A DNA stretch of 64,000 nucleotides from Chamaea fasciata (GCA_029207755.1 JARCOQ010000003.1:1-64000), one strand, 5' to 3'; shown: positions 32,901-45,076, numbered from the stretch's first letter. The notes: a model not told the origin generated them from the sequence alone. Program-made: numbers and translations.

Positions 32901-35900
32901 ACGCCGGCGTCGCAGGGTCTGCCTGGGTAAAGAGCAGACAAGGTGACGTGGCAGCGCTGGAACTTGAGGGGACCCTCCCTCCTTCTCCTCCCTGACTCAC
33001 CTCAACTCCTCGGCCGTTATCCAAGCCTACCTGGATGGGGCCTTCACAAGGAGAAGATCAAGGCTCCATCACAGACTCCTGGAATGCTCCCGGAGGGCTC
33101 ACGGGTGAGGTGACGCGGGTCTGTCGTCCCGTTGGTGAGAGGGGAGCTCGGCCTCCTGCGAGTGGACTCCCTAAAACGCACAATAACGGAGGCTTAGAGT
33201 TGCACCAGCGAGTGAGGCTTGAACAATAGCAACGGCTTCTGTCCACCCGTCACTGCTCACCTCGCCCACGTCAGCTTGACTGCTGAGATCCGGCTTCACC
33301 ACCTAAAAATAAAGACAAAGAACAGAGCTGTAACACAGCCATCATTTACACCTCCCCTGCAAACAGAAACAGGGACTGACCTTCTCAGGGGAGCCCCCTC
33401 ACCCAGGATGGGGGGCTCTGCCACAGATTTCATCTCTCTGCATCTGAAACAGAGTCAGGACAAAAGTCAGAGTGCTGCAGGATACCTTGACAGCTCCAGA
33501 CATCTTGTGGCAATCTAGGAATACCCTCTACAGTCTAACCACACCCCACATCACAAATTTCAAGCCCCCAGGACTATTACCCTCGTACCCCTACACCCAG
33601 ACTGAGCAGCAAGGCAGAGCAGCTCCGGGCCAAACACACACCAACACCCGTGACACAGCACAGGACAAACGAGGGGACGCAACAGGGACAGAAAACTCTG
33701 GGCAAGAAGAACGACCCTGAGGGTCCAGAGAACTCGGAATGAGATGACCGAGGTAAGACGGAAGGTGAGCTGGCCAGGCTCAGAGAACCCTGCAGGAACA
33801 AGATGCCATCGGGATGACTTATCCCAAGAGACGCAGAGATGGATGCCCGAGAATCCTACGGTCAGAATCCTCCACCTGTCTTTGCATTCTCACAAGACCT
33901 AACCCGCCGGAATGGATCAGGGCGGTGCACGGCTGTCAGTACAGCTCAGAACAAGACCTGAAAAGGCATCGGACTGGATGCTTGTGAAGAGAGATGGATT
34001 CTGATGAGTGTCCGAGCAGCTGAGACAAAGGCACCTGGCTGAGGAGCACAGAGATCAGAAATGCTAAGACTGACGCCAGGGGTTTTGACAGGCCCCTGAA
34101 AGGACTAAAGGAAAAGACAAGACACCAAACAGACAGAGTGCACAAGAGACAAGTGACACAACACACACCAGGACTGCTCTGCCCTGCACACCTCAGCACT
34201 GACATGAAAAATGAGACTTTTCCTTCACGTAGCCTAAGGGGTCACATCTGGGACATCCCCATCTCCAAACCCGACTCAAAAAAATCCCTCCCGCTGACCC
34301 CTGCCCTGGTACCCCGCTTTCATCCCCTCTGTGGCTCCAAGCCCTCCACTTATCTCTCAAATGTCTGGGGAGGTGAATCCACGCCGGGCGCCAAAGAAGG
34401 CCGCCTCTCCCTCAGAAAAATTCCTCCCGTCACTGGGCTGCTGTCTCCTAGTCAGCTACGATAAAGAAAATCAAATATCAAAGCATAATCTTAGCTGCAC
34501 ATCAGCCAAAACCCAGCAGCTCTGCTACTCACCGTCTCTTAAGCAGGACCGGGCCCTCGGGCCCCGTGCGTGCTTCAGCTGAGCTCGGAGGCCGACGCTC
34601 GCAGCGCCAAAGCCTTAGAGGCATTACTGGCACCGAGCCCACCCACCGTGGCCTCCATTAGGGCTGTGAGCATCCCCGGTTAGAGCAGGACAGGAACGCA
34701 GGGTGGACATCCCCGGTGAACCTCAACCCTGTGGACTCTGCCCCACCACTGTCACTTCCTGCCTGGCCCTAGCTTAGGGCTACTGCCTGCACCTCTCAGG
34801 ACTTCTGGCCTTGTCTTGCGTTAGGATTGCTGCCGGCACCTGCTCTCAGGGAAACGGTGTTGGCAGCAGCGCTGTGAGGGCCGGGATGCCTGTACTCTGA
34901 CTTGTATCCTAGGCTGTACCCCTGATTTTCACTGTGTGTTCTCTAGTCCTTGAGTCCTTTACCTCAGCCTCTGTGTGTATCACTGTAACCTCCCCCCTTC
35001 TGAACCCTGCTTCTTCAGAGCCCTAGACCTTGCAGCCGGGGACGCTCTGCACCGTTAGGGTCCCAAGAGCTGTCCCGCACGCAGGACAGGTACATCCACA
35101 GTTGTTCCCTGCCTACCCTAAGAAACGTGGCCCTGAGACAGGGCAGAGGCTGACAGAGCCGAACTCTTTGCGGTGGCAAAAGGCACGAAGCCTTACCAAC
35201 CGCCGCCTCGAGAGGGAATCAGGAGCACTTCCACCGGCTGCGGAGAGACAGGGAATCCCAGGGTGGGTGGGGCGGGAAACCCCCGTTATCCCCAGCCCTG
35301 TTGGATCCTGCTCCCCACTATCGCTTCCTGCCTGGCCCTAGCCTGACTGTGTCTGCACAGGTCAGAGCTTCTGGTGTGTTCCTGCACTAGGGCTGCTGCC
35401 TGCACCTGCTCTCAGGGGAAGTGTGCTGGTAGCAGTGCTGTGAGGGCCGCTACACCTGTACTCTGACTTGTATCCTAGCCCGCTCCCCTGAGTTTCACCG
35501 TGTGTCCTCTAGTCCTTGAGTCCTTTACCTCAGCCTCTGTGTGTGTGGCTACACCTCCCCCCTTCTAAACCCAACTTCTTTAGAGCCCTGCACCTCGCAG
35601 CCAGGCCTTCTGGCATTGTCCTGCATAAGGGCTCCTGCCTGTACCTGCACTCAGGGAAACGGGCATGTCTTTAGGGCTACTCCTTCGGGTCTGGGGTAGG
35701 GGTGGGGTCGGGCTGGTACACCTGTACTCTCAATTGGCACATCTTGGACATCCCTATCTCCACACCTGACTCAAAAACCCCTCCTGACAAGTCCTGACCC
35801 AGCACTCCACTTTCATCCCCTCTGTGGCTCTGAACCCTCCACTTATCTCTTGGACGTCTGGGGATGAGAATCCACGCCGGGTGCCAAAGAAGGCCGCCTC

Positions 35901-38900
35901 TCCCTCAGGGAAACTCCTGCTGTCGCCGGGCTGTTGTCTCTTAGTCAGCTACAACAAAGAAAACCAAACATGAATGCGTGATCTTAGCAGCCCATCACCC
36001 AAAACCCGACAATTCTGCTACTCACCGTCTCCTAAGCTTGCCTGTGTCCTCGGCCCCGCGCTTCAGCTGCGCTCAGAGGCCAACGCCGGCGTCGCAGGGT
36101 CTGCCTGGGTAAAGAGCAGACAAGGTGACGTGGCAGCGCTGGAACTTGAGGGGACCCTCCCTCCTTCTCCTCCCTGACTCACCTCAACTCCTCGGCCGTT
36201 ATCCAAGCCTACCTGGATGGGGCCTTCACAAGGAGAAGATCAAGGCTCCATCACAGACTCCTGGAATGCTCCCGGAGGGCTCACGGGTGAGGTGACGCGG
36301 GTCTGTCGTCCCGTTGGTGAGAGGGGAGCTCGGCCTCCTGCGAGTGGACTCCCTAAAACGCACAATAACGGAGGCTTAGAGTTGCACCAGCGAGTGAGGC
36401 TTGAACAATAGCAACGGCTTCTGTCCACCCGTCACTGCTCACCTCGCCCACGTCAGCTTGACTGCTGAGATCCGGCTTCACCACCTAAAAATAAAGACAA
36501 AGAACAGAGCTGTAACACAGCCATCATTTACACCTCCCCTGCAAACAGAAACAGGGACTGACCTTCTCAGGGGAGCCCCCTCACCCAGGATGGGGGGCTC
36601 TGCCACAGATTTCATCTCTCTGCATCTGAAACAGAGTCAGGACAAAAGTCAGAGTGCTGCAGGATACCTTGACAGCTCCAGACATCTTGTGGCAATCTAG
36701 GAATACCCTCTACAGTCTAACCACACCCCACATCACAAATTTCAAGCCCCCAGGACTATTACCCTCGTACCCCTACACCCAGACTGAGCAGCAAGGCAGA
36801 GCAGCTCCGGGCCAAACACACACCAACACCCGTGACACAGCACAGGACAAACGAGGGGACGCAACAGGGACAGAAAACTCTGGGCAAGAAGAACGACCCT
36901 GAGGGTCCAGAGAACTCGGAATGAGATGACCGAGGTAAGACGGAAGGTGAGCTGGCCAGGCTCAGAGAACCCTGCAGGAACAAGATGCCATCGGGATGAC
37001 TTATCCCAAGAGACGCAGAGATGGATGCCCGAGAATCCTACGGTCAGAATCCTCCACCTGTCTTTGCATTCTCACAAGACCTAACCCGCCGGAATGGATC
37101 AGGGCGGTGCACGGCTGTCAGTACAGCTCAGAACAAGACCTGAAAAGGCATCGGACTGGATGCTTGTGAAGAGAGATGGATTCTGATGAGTGTCCGAGCA
37201 GCTGAGACAAAGGCACCTGGCTGAGGAGCACAGAGATCAGAAATGCTAAGACTGACGCCAGGGGTTTTGACAGGCCCCTGAAAGGACTAAAGGAAAAGAC
37301 AAGACACCAAACAGACAGAGTGCACAAGAGACAAGTGACACAACACACACCAGGACTGCTCTGCCCTGCACACCTCAGCACTGACATGAAAAATGAGACT
37401 TTTCCTTCACGTAGCCTAAGGGGTCACATCTGGGACATCCCCATCTCCAAACCCGACTCAAAAAAATCCCTCCCGCTGACCCCTGCCCTGGTACCCCGCT
37501 TTCATCCCCTCTGTGGCTCCAAGCCCTCCACTTATCTCTCAAATGTCTGGGGAGGTGAATCCACGCCGGGCGCCAAAGAAGGCCGCCTCTCCCTCAGAAA
37601 AATTCCTCCCGTCACTGGGCTGCTGTCTCCTAGTCAGCTACGATAAAGAAAATCAAATATCAAAGCATAATCTTAGCTGCACATCAGCCAAAACCCAGCA
37701 GCTCTGCTACTCACCGTCTCTTAAGCAGGACCGGGCCCTCGGGCCCCGTGCGTGCTTCAGCTGAGCTCGGAGGCCGACGCTCGCAGCGCCAAAGCCTTAG
37801 AGGCATTACTGGCACCGAGCCCACCCACCGTGGCCTCCATTAGGGCTGTGAGCATCCCCGGTTAGAGCAGGACAGGAACGCAGGGTGGACATCCCCGGTG
37901 AACCTCAACCCTGTGGACTCTGCCCCACCACTGTCACTTCCTGCCTGGCCCTAGCTTAGGGCTACTGCCTGCACCTCTCAGGACTTCTGGCCTTGTCTTG
38001 CGTTAGGATTGCTGCCGGCACCTGCTCTCAGGGAAACGGTGTTGGCAGCAGCGCTGTGAGGGCCGGGATGCCTGTACTCTGACTTGTATCCTAGGCTGTA
38101 CCCCTGATTTTCACTGTGTGTTCTCTAGTCCTTGAGTCCTTTACCTCAGCCTCTGTGTGTATCACTGTAACCTCCCCCCTTCTGAACCCTGCTTCTTCAG
38201 AGCCCTAGACCTTGCAGCCGGGGACGCTCTGCACCGTTAGGGTCCCAAGAGCTGTCCCGCACGCAGGACAGGTACATCCACAGTTGTTCCCTGCCTACCC
38301 TAAGAAACGTGGCCCTGAGACAGGGCAGAGGCTGACAGAGCCGAACTCTTTGCGGTGGCAAAAGGCACGAAGCCTTACCAACCGCCGCCTCGAGAGGGAA
38401 TCAGGAGCACTTCCACCGGCTGCGGAGAGACAGGGAATCCCAGGGTGGGTGGGGCGGGAAACCCCCGTTATCCCCAGCCCTGTTGGATCCTGCTCCCCAC
38501 TATCGCTTCCTGCCTGGCCCTAGCCTGACTGTGTCTGCACAGGTCAGAGCTTCTGGTGTGTTCCTGCACTAGGGCTGCTGCCTGCACCTGCTCTCAGGGG
38601 AAGTGTGCTGGTAGCAGTGCTGTGAGGGCCGCTACACCTGTACTCTGACTTGTATCCTAGCCTGCTCCCCTGAGTTTCACCGTGTGTCCTCTAGTCCTCG
38701 AGTCCTTTACCTCAGCCTCTGTGTGTGTGGCTACACCTCCCCCCTTCTAAACCCAACTTCTTTAGAGCCCTGCACCTCGCAGCCAGGCCTTCTGGCATTG
38801 TCCTGCATAAGGGCTCCTGCCTGTACCTGCACTCAGGGAAACGGGCATGTCTTTAGGGCTACTCCTTCGGGTCTGGGGTAGGGGTGGGGTCGGGCTGGTA

Positions 38901-39067
38901 CACCTGTACTCTCAATTGGCACATCTTGGACATCCCTATCTCCACACCTGACTCAAAAACCCCTCCTGACAAGTCCTGACCCAGCACTCCACTTTCATCC
39001 CCTCTGTGGCTCTGAACCCTCCACTTATCTCTTGGACGTCTGGGGATGAGAATCCACGCCGGGTGCC

Positions 39068-39175
39068 ACAGAATGCCGCCTCGCTCTCTGGGAATTTCCT
39101 GCTGTCACCGGGCTGCTGTCTCTTATTCAGCTACAAGAAATAAAACAAACATCGATGTATGATCTCAGCAGATCT
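39068..39175. repeat. Diverged end of the macrosatellite array
   Basis: Up to about 39068 (CGCCGGGTGCCA) unit 5 is nearly identical to unit 4. The next ~105 bp are still alignable to the beta block (CTGCTGTC.CCGGGCTG, CTGTCTCTTA.TCAGCTACAA, TGATCT.AGCAG) but with many differences. Homology then stops. This marks the edge of homogenisation. Confidence 0.7.
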
Positions 39176-40440
39176 GTTGGCCAATCGGTCAGGGCGTAAG
39201 ACAAGTAGACCACCTAAAACACACAAACAATAACATATGCTGAAGAGTTACATCAGAAACACCAGCACACTTAACTGCATAAATATATAAATTTTCAAAC
39301 AGACAACCCCAAAAAAATTCCAGCAAAAAAAGCCAACTCTTATCACCCCTAGTCAAACTACTGAATATAATAAAAACAACACCATGTCCAAACCCCTTAA
39401 TAATACTCCAGAACATATACTCAGAGCCCCCCCAAAGTTAAAGACTTCCCCCTAGCCAAATAAAAAGGAAAAAGCCCATGTCTTGCGACCCATATTAATT
39501 CATTAACTTAAAACTTTAAAAATAAACGTTAAAGTTTAAACCTTTAGACAACACTAGCACACCATAGACGCCAATCCCATCACTACATGCCAAACCAAAA
39601 CTTATTTCAACCTTTTGTGCTGCTGCTGCTGCTCGGCACAAAGGTTTGTCCCTCAGCACCTCCTGAAGTAATGTTCCACGCCCAAGGCCTCCCCCAGCCC
39701 CTGTGAGATGAACTCACCATCCTTCCATGAGCCTCACCTGGGAGCCCAGCATAAACCCCTCTCCTCCCGCAGCTCCGTGCCAAACTCAGCTCGGGCTCCC
39801 CTCTTAAAGCAGTGCTGGCAGGACCCGCCCCCTCGTTATCCTTTACAGCTTCCACCTGTCCCCTCATCAGTGTGACAGCTCTCACCTGGGGCTGCTCTGT
39901 CCCCTCAATCATCCTGTGACAGCTCTCACCTGCAGCTGCTGCCAGTCCCTGCTGCTCATTTCCTGGACATTGCACTGTGTGCACTGACACGCTGGGGCAC
40001 CGGGCTTTCCTTGCTGTGAATAAGGATCCCTCTGCTCCTGCACGTGCCCAAGGCTGAAACTGGGATTCCACCTCCTAAATTCCGTTTGTGTGAGGTTCAC
40101 AATTCCTAAGGAAATTTCCCAGCAATCGTTACCCTTCATTTACATTTTCTCCTTTGGAATCATCACTACCTTGTCTTTCTGTGCAAGGGTTCCAAACGTT
40201 CATTGGGAGTTCAGTAGCCGGGTTGGCTTGTTTATAACTTAGCTGACAATCCCAGGCTAAATCCAAACACCCAGAGATACAGGGAAATATGGAGACAGTT
40301 TATAAATACTGCCCACCTCTGACCCTGAATTCTTCATCGCACATCCTCGGAGCAGATTTACTCCATCCTTTCATCCCAGCAGCACCCCTCCAGCACAACT
40401 CTCACTTCTCACACATGTTTCTTCCCACAAACCAAACAGA
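39176..40440. other. Low-copy interval; no gene recognised
   Basis: The first part (39190-39600) is AT-rich. From 39610 it is mixed, with a CTGCTGCTGCTGCTC run. Two copies of GTGACAGCTCTCACCTG (near 39872 and 39914) each contain a minus-strand CAG|GTGAGAGC donor-like word. A 154-codon minus-strand frame (40071-39607) has no features I recognise. A TTTATAAAT word lies near 40300. Confidence 0.5.
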
Positions 40441-41270
40441 AATCTACTACAGGGCGAGGCGGGGAGGGGCGAGGCCGGTCTCGGGGCAGAGCCCCCGGGC
40501 CCTCAGGGCGGGCCGGGGGGACCGGAGCAGAGCCCGGGCCGGGTTGGAGCCGGAGCCGGTCTGAGGGCGGAGGCCCCGGGCCCTCAGCGCGGGCCGGGGG
40601 GCGGGGGCGGTTCCCGGGGCCCGCTGTCCAATCAGCACTGCCGATGCCTCAGCGAGCCCGCCAATCGCGGGGATTCAAAAGGGTGGCGGAAGTAGCTGCT
40701 GCTCTATGGGCTCGGTGAGGAACGCCCCGGTGGGGTCCCGGCGCCGTGCACTTGGGACCCGCCCCGCGCCCCTGAAGCCGCGCCCCCGGTACTGCCCGGC
40801 CCCGGCTGCCTCCGGGCCCCGCCTCACAGAGCCCCGGCTCCGCCCCGAGCCCGCCCCGGCTCCGCCCCGAGCCCGCCCCGGCTCCGCCCCGAGCCCGCCC
40901 CGGCGCCCCGCGCTGCCCGGGATGGGGGCGGGACCATCGCCCGCGGCCCCGCCCCGCCCCTCACAGCTGAGCCGAGCCGAGGTTGCTCGCGGCCCTGCGC
41001 GGAGCCAGGCGGGGCCGGAAATGGGACCGGCCGTTCTGGTTCGGGTCCTGTCAGTGTCGGCTGCGGCTCCCGAGCGGTGCGGCCTCCCCCGGCGGGCGGG
41101 CTATGGGTCTCGGGGCCGGAGGACCAGGGGGGCGTTGCGATCGGGATCGGGACCGGGATCGCTGCGGGCGGCAGGAGCCGCTCCTGCTCCGCCTGCAGCC
41201 GGAGCTGCGCTGGGGTCCTGGCGGGGCTCTGGGCACGGGAGGACGGCGGCGGCGATTTCCTCTGATAACC
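40440..41270. promoter_or_regulatory. CpG-island promoter with CCAAT, ETS and GC boxes
   Basis: The block is very GC- and CpG-rich. CCAATCAG is at 40628-40635, CCAATCG at 40661 and an ETS-type CGGAAGT at 40687. Three exact 22-bp repeats (40837-40858, 40859-40880, 40881-40902) each contain two GC-box words (CCGCCCC). The ATG at 40706 is followed after nine bases by a plus-strand donor (CTCG|GTGAGG at 40714/40715), which would fit a short first exon, but no following exon is identified. Open frames across the island are GC artefacts or unproven. The downstream compound repeat begins at its right edge. Confidence 0.6.
40837..40902 (+). repeat. Three exact 22-bp GC-box repeats
   Basis: Units begin GCTCCGCCCCGAG and end CCCGCCCCG. 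They supply six Sp1-type sites in 66 bp inside the CpG island. Confidence 0.9.
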
Positions 41271-41441
41271 TCTGATATCGGCCCCCCCACAGCATCATTG
41301 ATCCCCACCCGAGTGTCACTGACCCCCCCCAATGTCATTGATGCCCCCCCAATATTCCACTGATCTTCCCTCAGCGTCGCTGACCCCCCCAAAATTCCAG
41401 TGATCCCCCCCACTTGATCCCGCCCTTTTTCTCCCCTCACG

Positions 41442-41476
41442 TTTCCCGCCCTTTTTCTCCCCTCACGTTTCCCGCC
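41442..41476 (+). promoter_or_regulatory. Tandem E2F-type sites in head F1
   Basis: TTTCCCGCC occurs at 41442-41450 and 41468-41476, within a 26-bp repeat (CCCTTTTTCTCCCCTCACG spacer). It fits the E2F consensus TTTSSCGC exactly. No transcription start is visible. Confidence 0.5.
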
Positions 41477-41800
41477 CTTTTTCGTGGGGAACGATCCCTG
41501 AGGGGGCCTGTGGAGGGATTCTGGAGGTCCGAGGGGTGAATTTGGGGTTTGGAGGGAGGTTTTGGGGGGTCCCAGGGATGGATTTTGGGGTTTTTGGGGG
41601 TCCAAGGGATGGATTCGAGGGTCCCGGGGTAGATCTGGGGTCCTGGGGAGGTTTTGGGGGGTCCCAGGGGTGGATTTGGGGTTCATGGGTTTTATGGCGC
41701 CTCAGGGGTGAATTTGGGGTCCGGGAAGAGGTTTTGGGGGTTTTTCGGGGTCCCAGGGGTGAATTTGGGGTCCGGGGAGGGGTTTTTGGGGGTCCCTCAC

Positions 41801-41900
41801 CTGCAGGGCGTCGCGGGGGTGGCAGGGGGAGGGGGCAGCGGGGGGGGCCCAGCGCCCACCCCCCCTTGGGCTTCAGGAGGGCGTCGATGAGACCGAAACA
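41801..41900 (-). pseudogene. Coding-like exon fragment 1 in head F1
   Basis: The minus strand reads CFGLIDALLKPKGGWALG, then a Pro/Arg-rich tail, ending in a good donor (CCTGCAG|GTGAGG at 41801). The first dozen codons mostly end in G or C, as in real bird exons. The 5' side is a poly-C run with AG just before, usable as an acceptor. I do not recognise the protein. It is repeated with the same frame at 45726-45825 and 50084-50183, so it is probably a gene fragment amplified with the repeat. Confidence 0.4.
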
Positions 41901-42175
41901 GCTCGGGACGGGGGGGTCAAAAACGGGGGGGGTCACGGGCTGGAACCCCCCAGTGCCCCCCAAACCACCCCCAGGGCCCCCCCCGACCTCCAGGAGCCCC
42001 CAAAACCCTCCTCAGGTTCCTTTGATGCCTCAAATGGGCCGCCCAAACCTCCCGAAGATCCCCCAAAAACACCCAAAGCAGCCCCCAGGACTCCCCCCAG
42101 ACCCCCCAAAACCCCCCAAACCCCTCCAGGACAACTCGGGACCCCCAGGACCCCCCAAATCCGCTCCCCCGTCCC

Positions 42176-42232
42176 CCTGAGGCCTCGTTTGACCCGCTCC
42201 ACGTTGCGGACAGGCAGCAGCTGATCAAGCCA
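42176..42232 (-). pseudogene. Coding-like fragment 2 in head F1
   Basis: The minus strand reads WLDQLLPVRNVERVKRGLR, preceded by a possible acceptor (TCCCGCAG at about 42253). No good donor follows. I do not recognise the product. Other frames of the same exon-like piece stop quickly. Copies are at 46102-46158 (identical peptide) and 50459-50515 (one Leu to Val). Confidence 0.35.
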
Positions 42233-42447
42233 CAAGCACCAACACCTGCGGGACTGGGATGGACTGGGAGCACTGGGAGGGTGATCAGAGAGAACTGGGA
42301 TGGACGGGGAGTGGACTGGGATGAACTGGCAGGTGTGTGGGGGTCCGTGGTGGGCACACGGTGCCTAACTGGTCTATACTGGGATGGGTCGGATGGCCCC
42401 AGGGGAGGGGGTGTGGCCACACTGGTCCAGACTGGGAGGGGTGTCAC

Positions 42448-42493
42448 CATGGCGCCGGAGGCGGAGTCGAGGATTCGGGCGAGGCAGGGACAC
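42448..42493. other. Kozak-ATG / exon-like junction at the head-minisatellite border (also 46374-46419 and 50732-50777)
   Basis: On the plus strand GTCACCATGG is a very good start context and begins MAPEAESRIRARQ before running into the minisatellite. On the minus strand the same bases form an exon-like piece: TGTCCCCTAG acceptor, 46 nt including ARILDSASGAM, then CATG|GTGACA. Both readings are conserved in all three heads. I cannot choose between them. The minisatellite appears to have grown inside whichever gene or intron this was. Confidence 0.3.
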
Positions 42494-45076
42494 CTAGGGG
42501 ACAGCCAGGGCACCCCCAGGGACACCTAGGGGACACCAGGGCACCCCTGCGTACACCTAGGGGACAGCGAGGGTACCCCTGGGTACACCTAGGGGACAGC
42601 GAGGGCACTTTTGGGGACAGCCAGGGCCCCCCCAGGGACAGCCAGGGCACCCCCAGGGACACCTAGGGGACAGCCAGGGCACTCCCAGGGACACCTAGGG
42701 GACAGCCAGGGCACCCCCAGGGACGCCTAGGGGACAGCCAGGGCACCCCCAGGGACGCCTAGGGGACAGTCAGGGCACCCCAGGGACAGCCAGGGCACTC
42801 CCAGGGACAGCCAGGGCACCCCCAGGGACACCTAGGGGACAGCCAGGGAACCCCCAGAAACACCTAGGGGACAGCCAGGGCATCCTCAGGGACACCTAAG
42901 GGATAGCCAGGGCACCCCCTGGGACACCTAGGGGACACCAGGGCACCCCTGGGTACACCTAGGGGACAGCGAGGGTACCCCTGGGTACACCTAGGGGACA
43001 GCGAGGGCACTTTTGGGGACAGCCAGGGCCACCCCAGGGACAGCCAGGGCACTCCCAGGGACACCTAGGGGACACCAGGGCACCCCTGGGTACACCTAGG
43101 GGACAGCGAGGGTACCCCTGGGTACACCTATGGGACAGCGAGGGCACTTTTGGGGACAGCCAGGGCCCCCCCAGGGACAGCCAGGGCACCCCCAGGGACA
43201 CCTAGGGGACAGCCAGGGCACCCCCAGGGACACCTAGGGGACAGCCAGGGAACCCCCAGGGACACCTAAGGGACAGCCAGGGCATCCTCAGGGACACCTA
43301 AGGGAGAGCCAGGGCACCCCAGGGACAGCCAGGGAACCCCCAGGGACACCTAGGGGACAGCCAGGGCATCCTCAGGGACACCTAAGGGAGAGCCAGGGCA
43401 CCCCCAGGGACGCCTAGGGGACAGTCAGGGCACCCCAGGGACAGCCAGGGCACTCCCAGGGACAGCCAGGGCACCCCCAGGGACAGCCACGGGACAGCCA
43501 GGGAACCCCCAGAAACACCTAGGGGACAGCCAGGGCATCCTCAGGGACACCTAAGGGAGAGCCAGTGCACCCCCAGGGACACCTAGGGGACACCAGGGCA
43601 CCCCTGGGTACACCTAGGGGACAGCAAGGGTACCCCTGGGTACACCTAGGGGACAGCGAGGGCACTTTTGGGGACAGCCAGGGCCACCCCAGGGACAGCC
43701 AGGGCACCCCCAGGGACACCTAGGGGACAGCCAGGGCACTCCCAGGGACACCTAGGGGACACCAGGGCACCCCTGGGTACACCTAGGGGACAGCGAGGGT
43801 ACCCCTGGGTACACCTATGGGACAGCGAGGGCACTTTTGGGGACAGCCAGGGCCCCCCCAGGGACAGCCAGGGCACCCCCAGGGACACCTAGGGGACAGC
43901 CAGGGCACCCCCAGGGACACCTAGGGGACAGCCAGGGAACCCCCAGGGACACCTAAGGGACAGCCAGGGCACCCCCAGGGACGCTTAGGGGACAGTCAGG
44001 GCACCCCAAGGACAGCCAGGGAACCCCCAGGGACACCTAGGGGACAGCCAGGGCACCCCAGGGACACCCAGGGCCCCCCAGGGACACCTAGGGGACAGCC
44101 AGGGAACCTCCAGGGACACCTAAGGGACAGCCAGGGGACCCCAGGGAGAGCCAGGGCCCCCACAGGGACACCTAAGGGACAGCCAGGGCATCCTCAGGGA
44201 CACCTAAGGGAGAGCCAGGGCACCCCAGGGACAGCCAGGGAACCCCAGGGACACCTAGGGGACAGCCAGGGCATCCTCAGGGACACCTAAGGGAGAGCCA
44301 GGGCACCCCCAGGGACACCTAGGGGACAGCGAGGGTACCCCTGGGTACACATAGGGGACAGCGAGGGCACTTTGGGGGACAGCCAGGGCCCCCCCAGGGA
44401 CAGCCAGGGCACCCCCAGGGACACCTAGGGGACAGCCAGGGCACCCCCAGGGACAGCCAGGGAACCCCCAGGGACACCTAAGGGACAGCCAGGACACCCC
44501 AGGGAGAGCCAGGGTCCCCACAGGGACACCTAGGGGACAGCCAGGGCATCCCCAGGGACAGCCAGGCCACTACCCCGAAGACCTAGGGGACAGCAAGGGC
44601 ACCCCAGGGACACCTAGGGGACAGCCAGGGAACCTCCAGGGACACCTAAAGGACAGCCAAGGCACTCCCAGGGACACATAGGGGACAGCCAGGGCACCCC
44701 CAGGGACACCTAGGGGACAGCCCGGGGACCCCAAGGTGCACCTAGGGGACGGCAAGGGCACCCCAAGGGACAGCCGGGGCACCCCAAGGGACAGCTAGGG
44801 GACAGCCAGGGCACCCCAGGGACAGCCAGGGAACCCCCAGGGACACCTAGGGGACAGCCAGGGCACCCCTGGGGACACCTAGGGGACAGGGAGGGCACTT
44901 TCGGGGACAGCCAGGACACCCCCAGGGACAGCCAGGGGACAGCTGGGGCCCCCCCAGGGACACATACGGGACAGCCAGGGCCCCCCCAGGAACAGCCAGG
45001 GGACCCCCAGGGACACTTAGGGGACAGCCAGGGCCCCCAAGGGACACCTAGGGGACAGCCAGGGCACCCCCAGGGG
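42486..45076. repeat. 32-bp minisatellite, array 1
   Basis: Units of the form GGACAGCCAGGGCACC + CCCAGGGACACCTAGG repeat with point variants and 27-33 bp length variants. Variant blocks with ACCCCTGGGTACACC and GCACTTTTGGGGAC recur in clusters (42540, 42945, 43602, 43768). On the minus strand each unit contains TGTCCCCTAG|G, a 3' splice-site-like word. Periodic Pro/Gly/Ser/Leu/Cys frames are by-products. Confidence 0.95.

Larger units (their letters stand above)
23840..39175. repeat. 3182-bp tandem macrosatellite array
   Basis: Units start at CTTCTCAGGGG: 23840, 27017, 30199, 33381 and 36563. Unit 1 is 3177 bp, units 2-4 are 3182 bp, and unit 5 stops in the homogenised phase near 39068 with a diverged tail to about 39175. 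Units 2-5 differ by only a few bases that I can see (for example GATGCC/GACGCC near 27710 and AAGAATGA/AAGAACGA near 33711). Each unit is itself built from older duplications (see separate entries). Short frames such as a 103-codon one at 25484, 28666, 31848, 35030 and 38212 recur only because the units are nearly identical. I find no convincing gene. Confidence 0.97.
41270..45076. repeat. Compound repeat unit F1 (head plus minisatellite)
   Basis: A ~1.2-kb head (41270-42485) is followed by a 32-bp minisatellite (42486-45076). The head holds, in order, a C-rich 'CATTGATCCCC' section, E2F-type repeats, a G-rich 33-bp-like section, a coding-like fragment (41801-41900), a C-rich stretch, a second coding-like fragment (42176-42232), bird-type ACTGGGATGGACTGGG repeats and the sequence around CACCATGGCGCCGG (42446). 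The same order recurs in F2 and F3. Confidence 0.9.

Noticed and set aside
42486..45076. Pro/Leu/Ser/Cys-rich frames (60-190 codons) across the minisatellite
   Set aside because: The 32-bp unit is not a multiple of three, so the frame cycles through all registers. Length variants end the frames at random.
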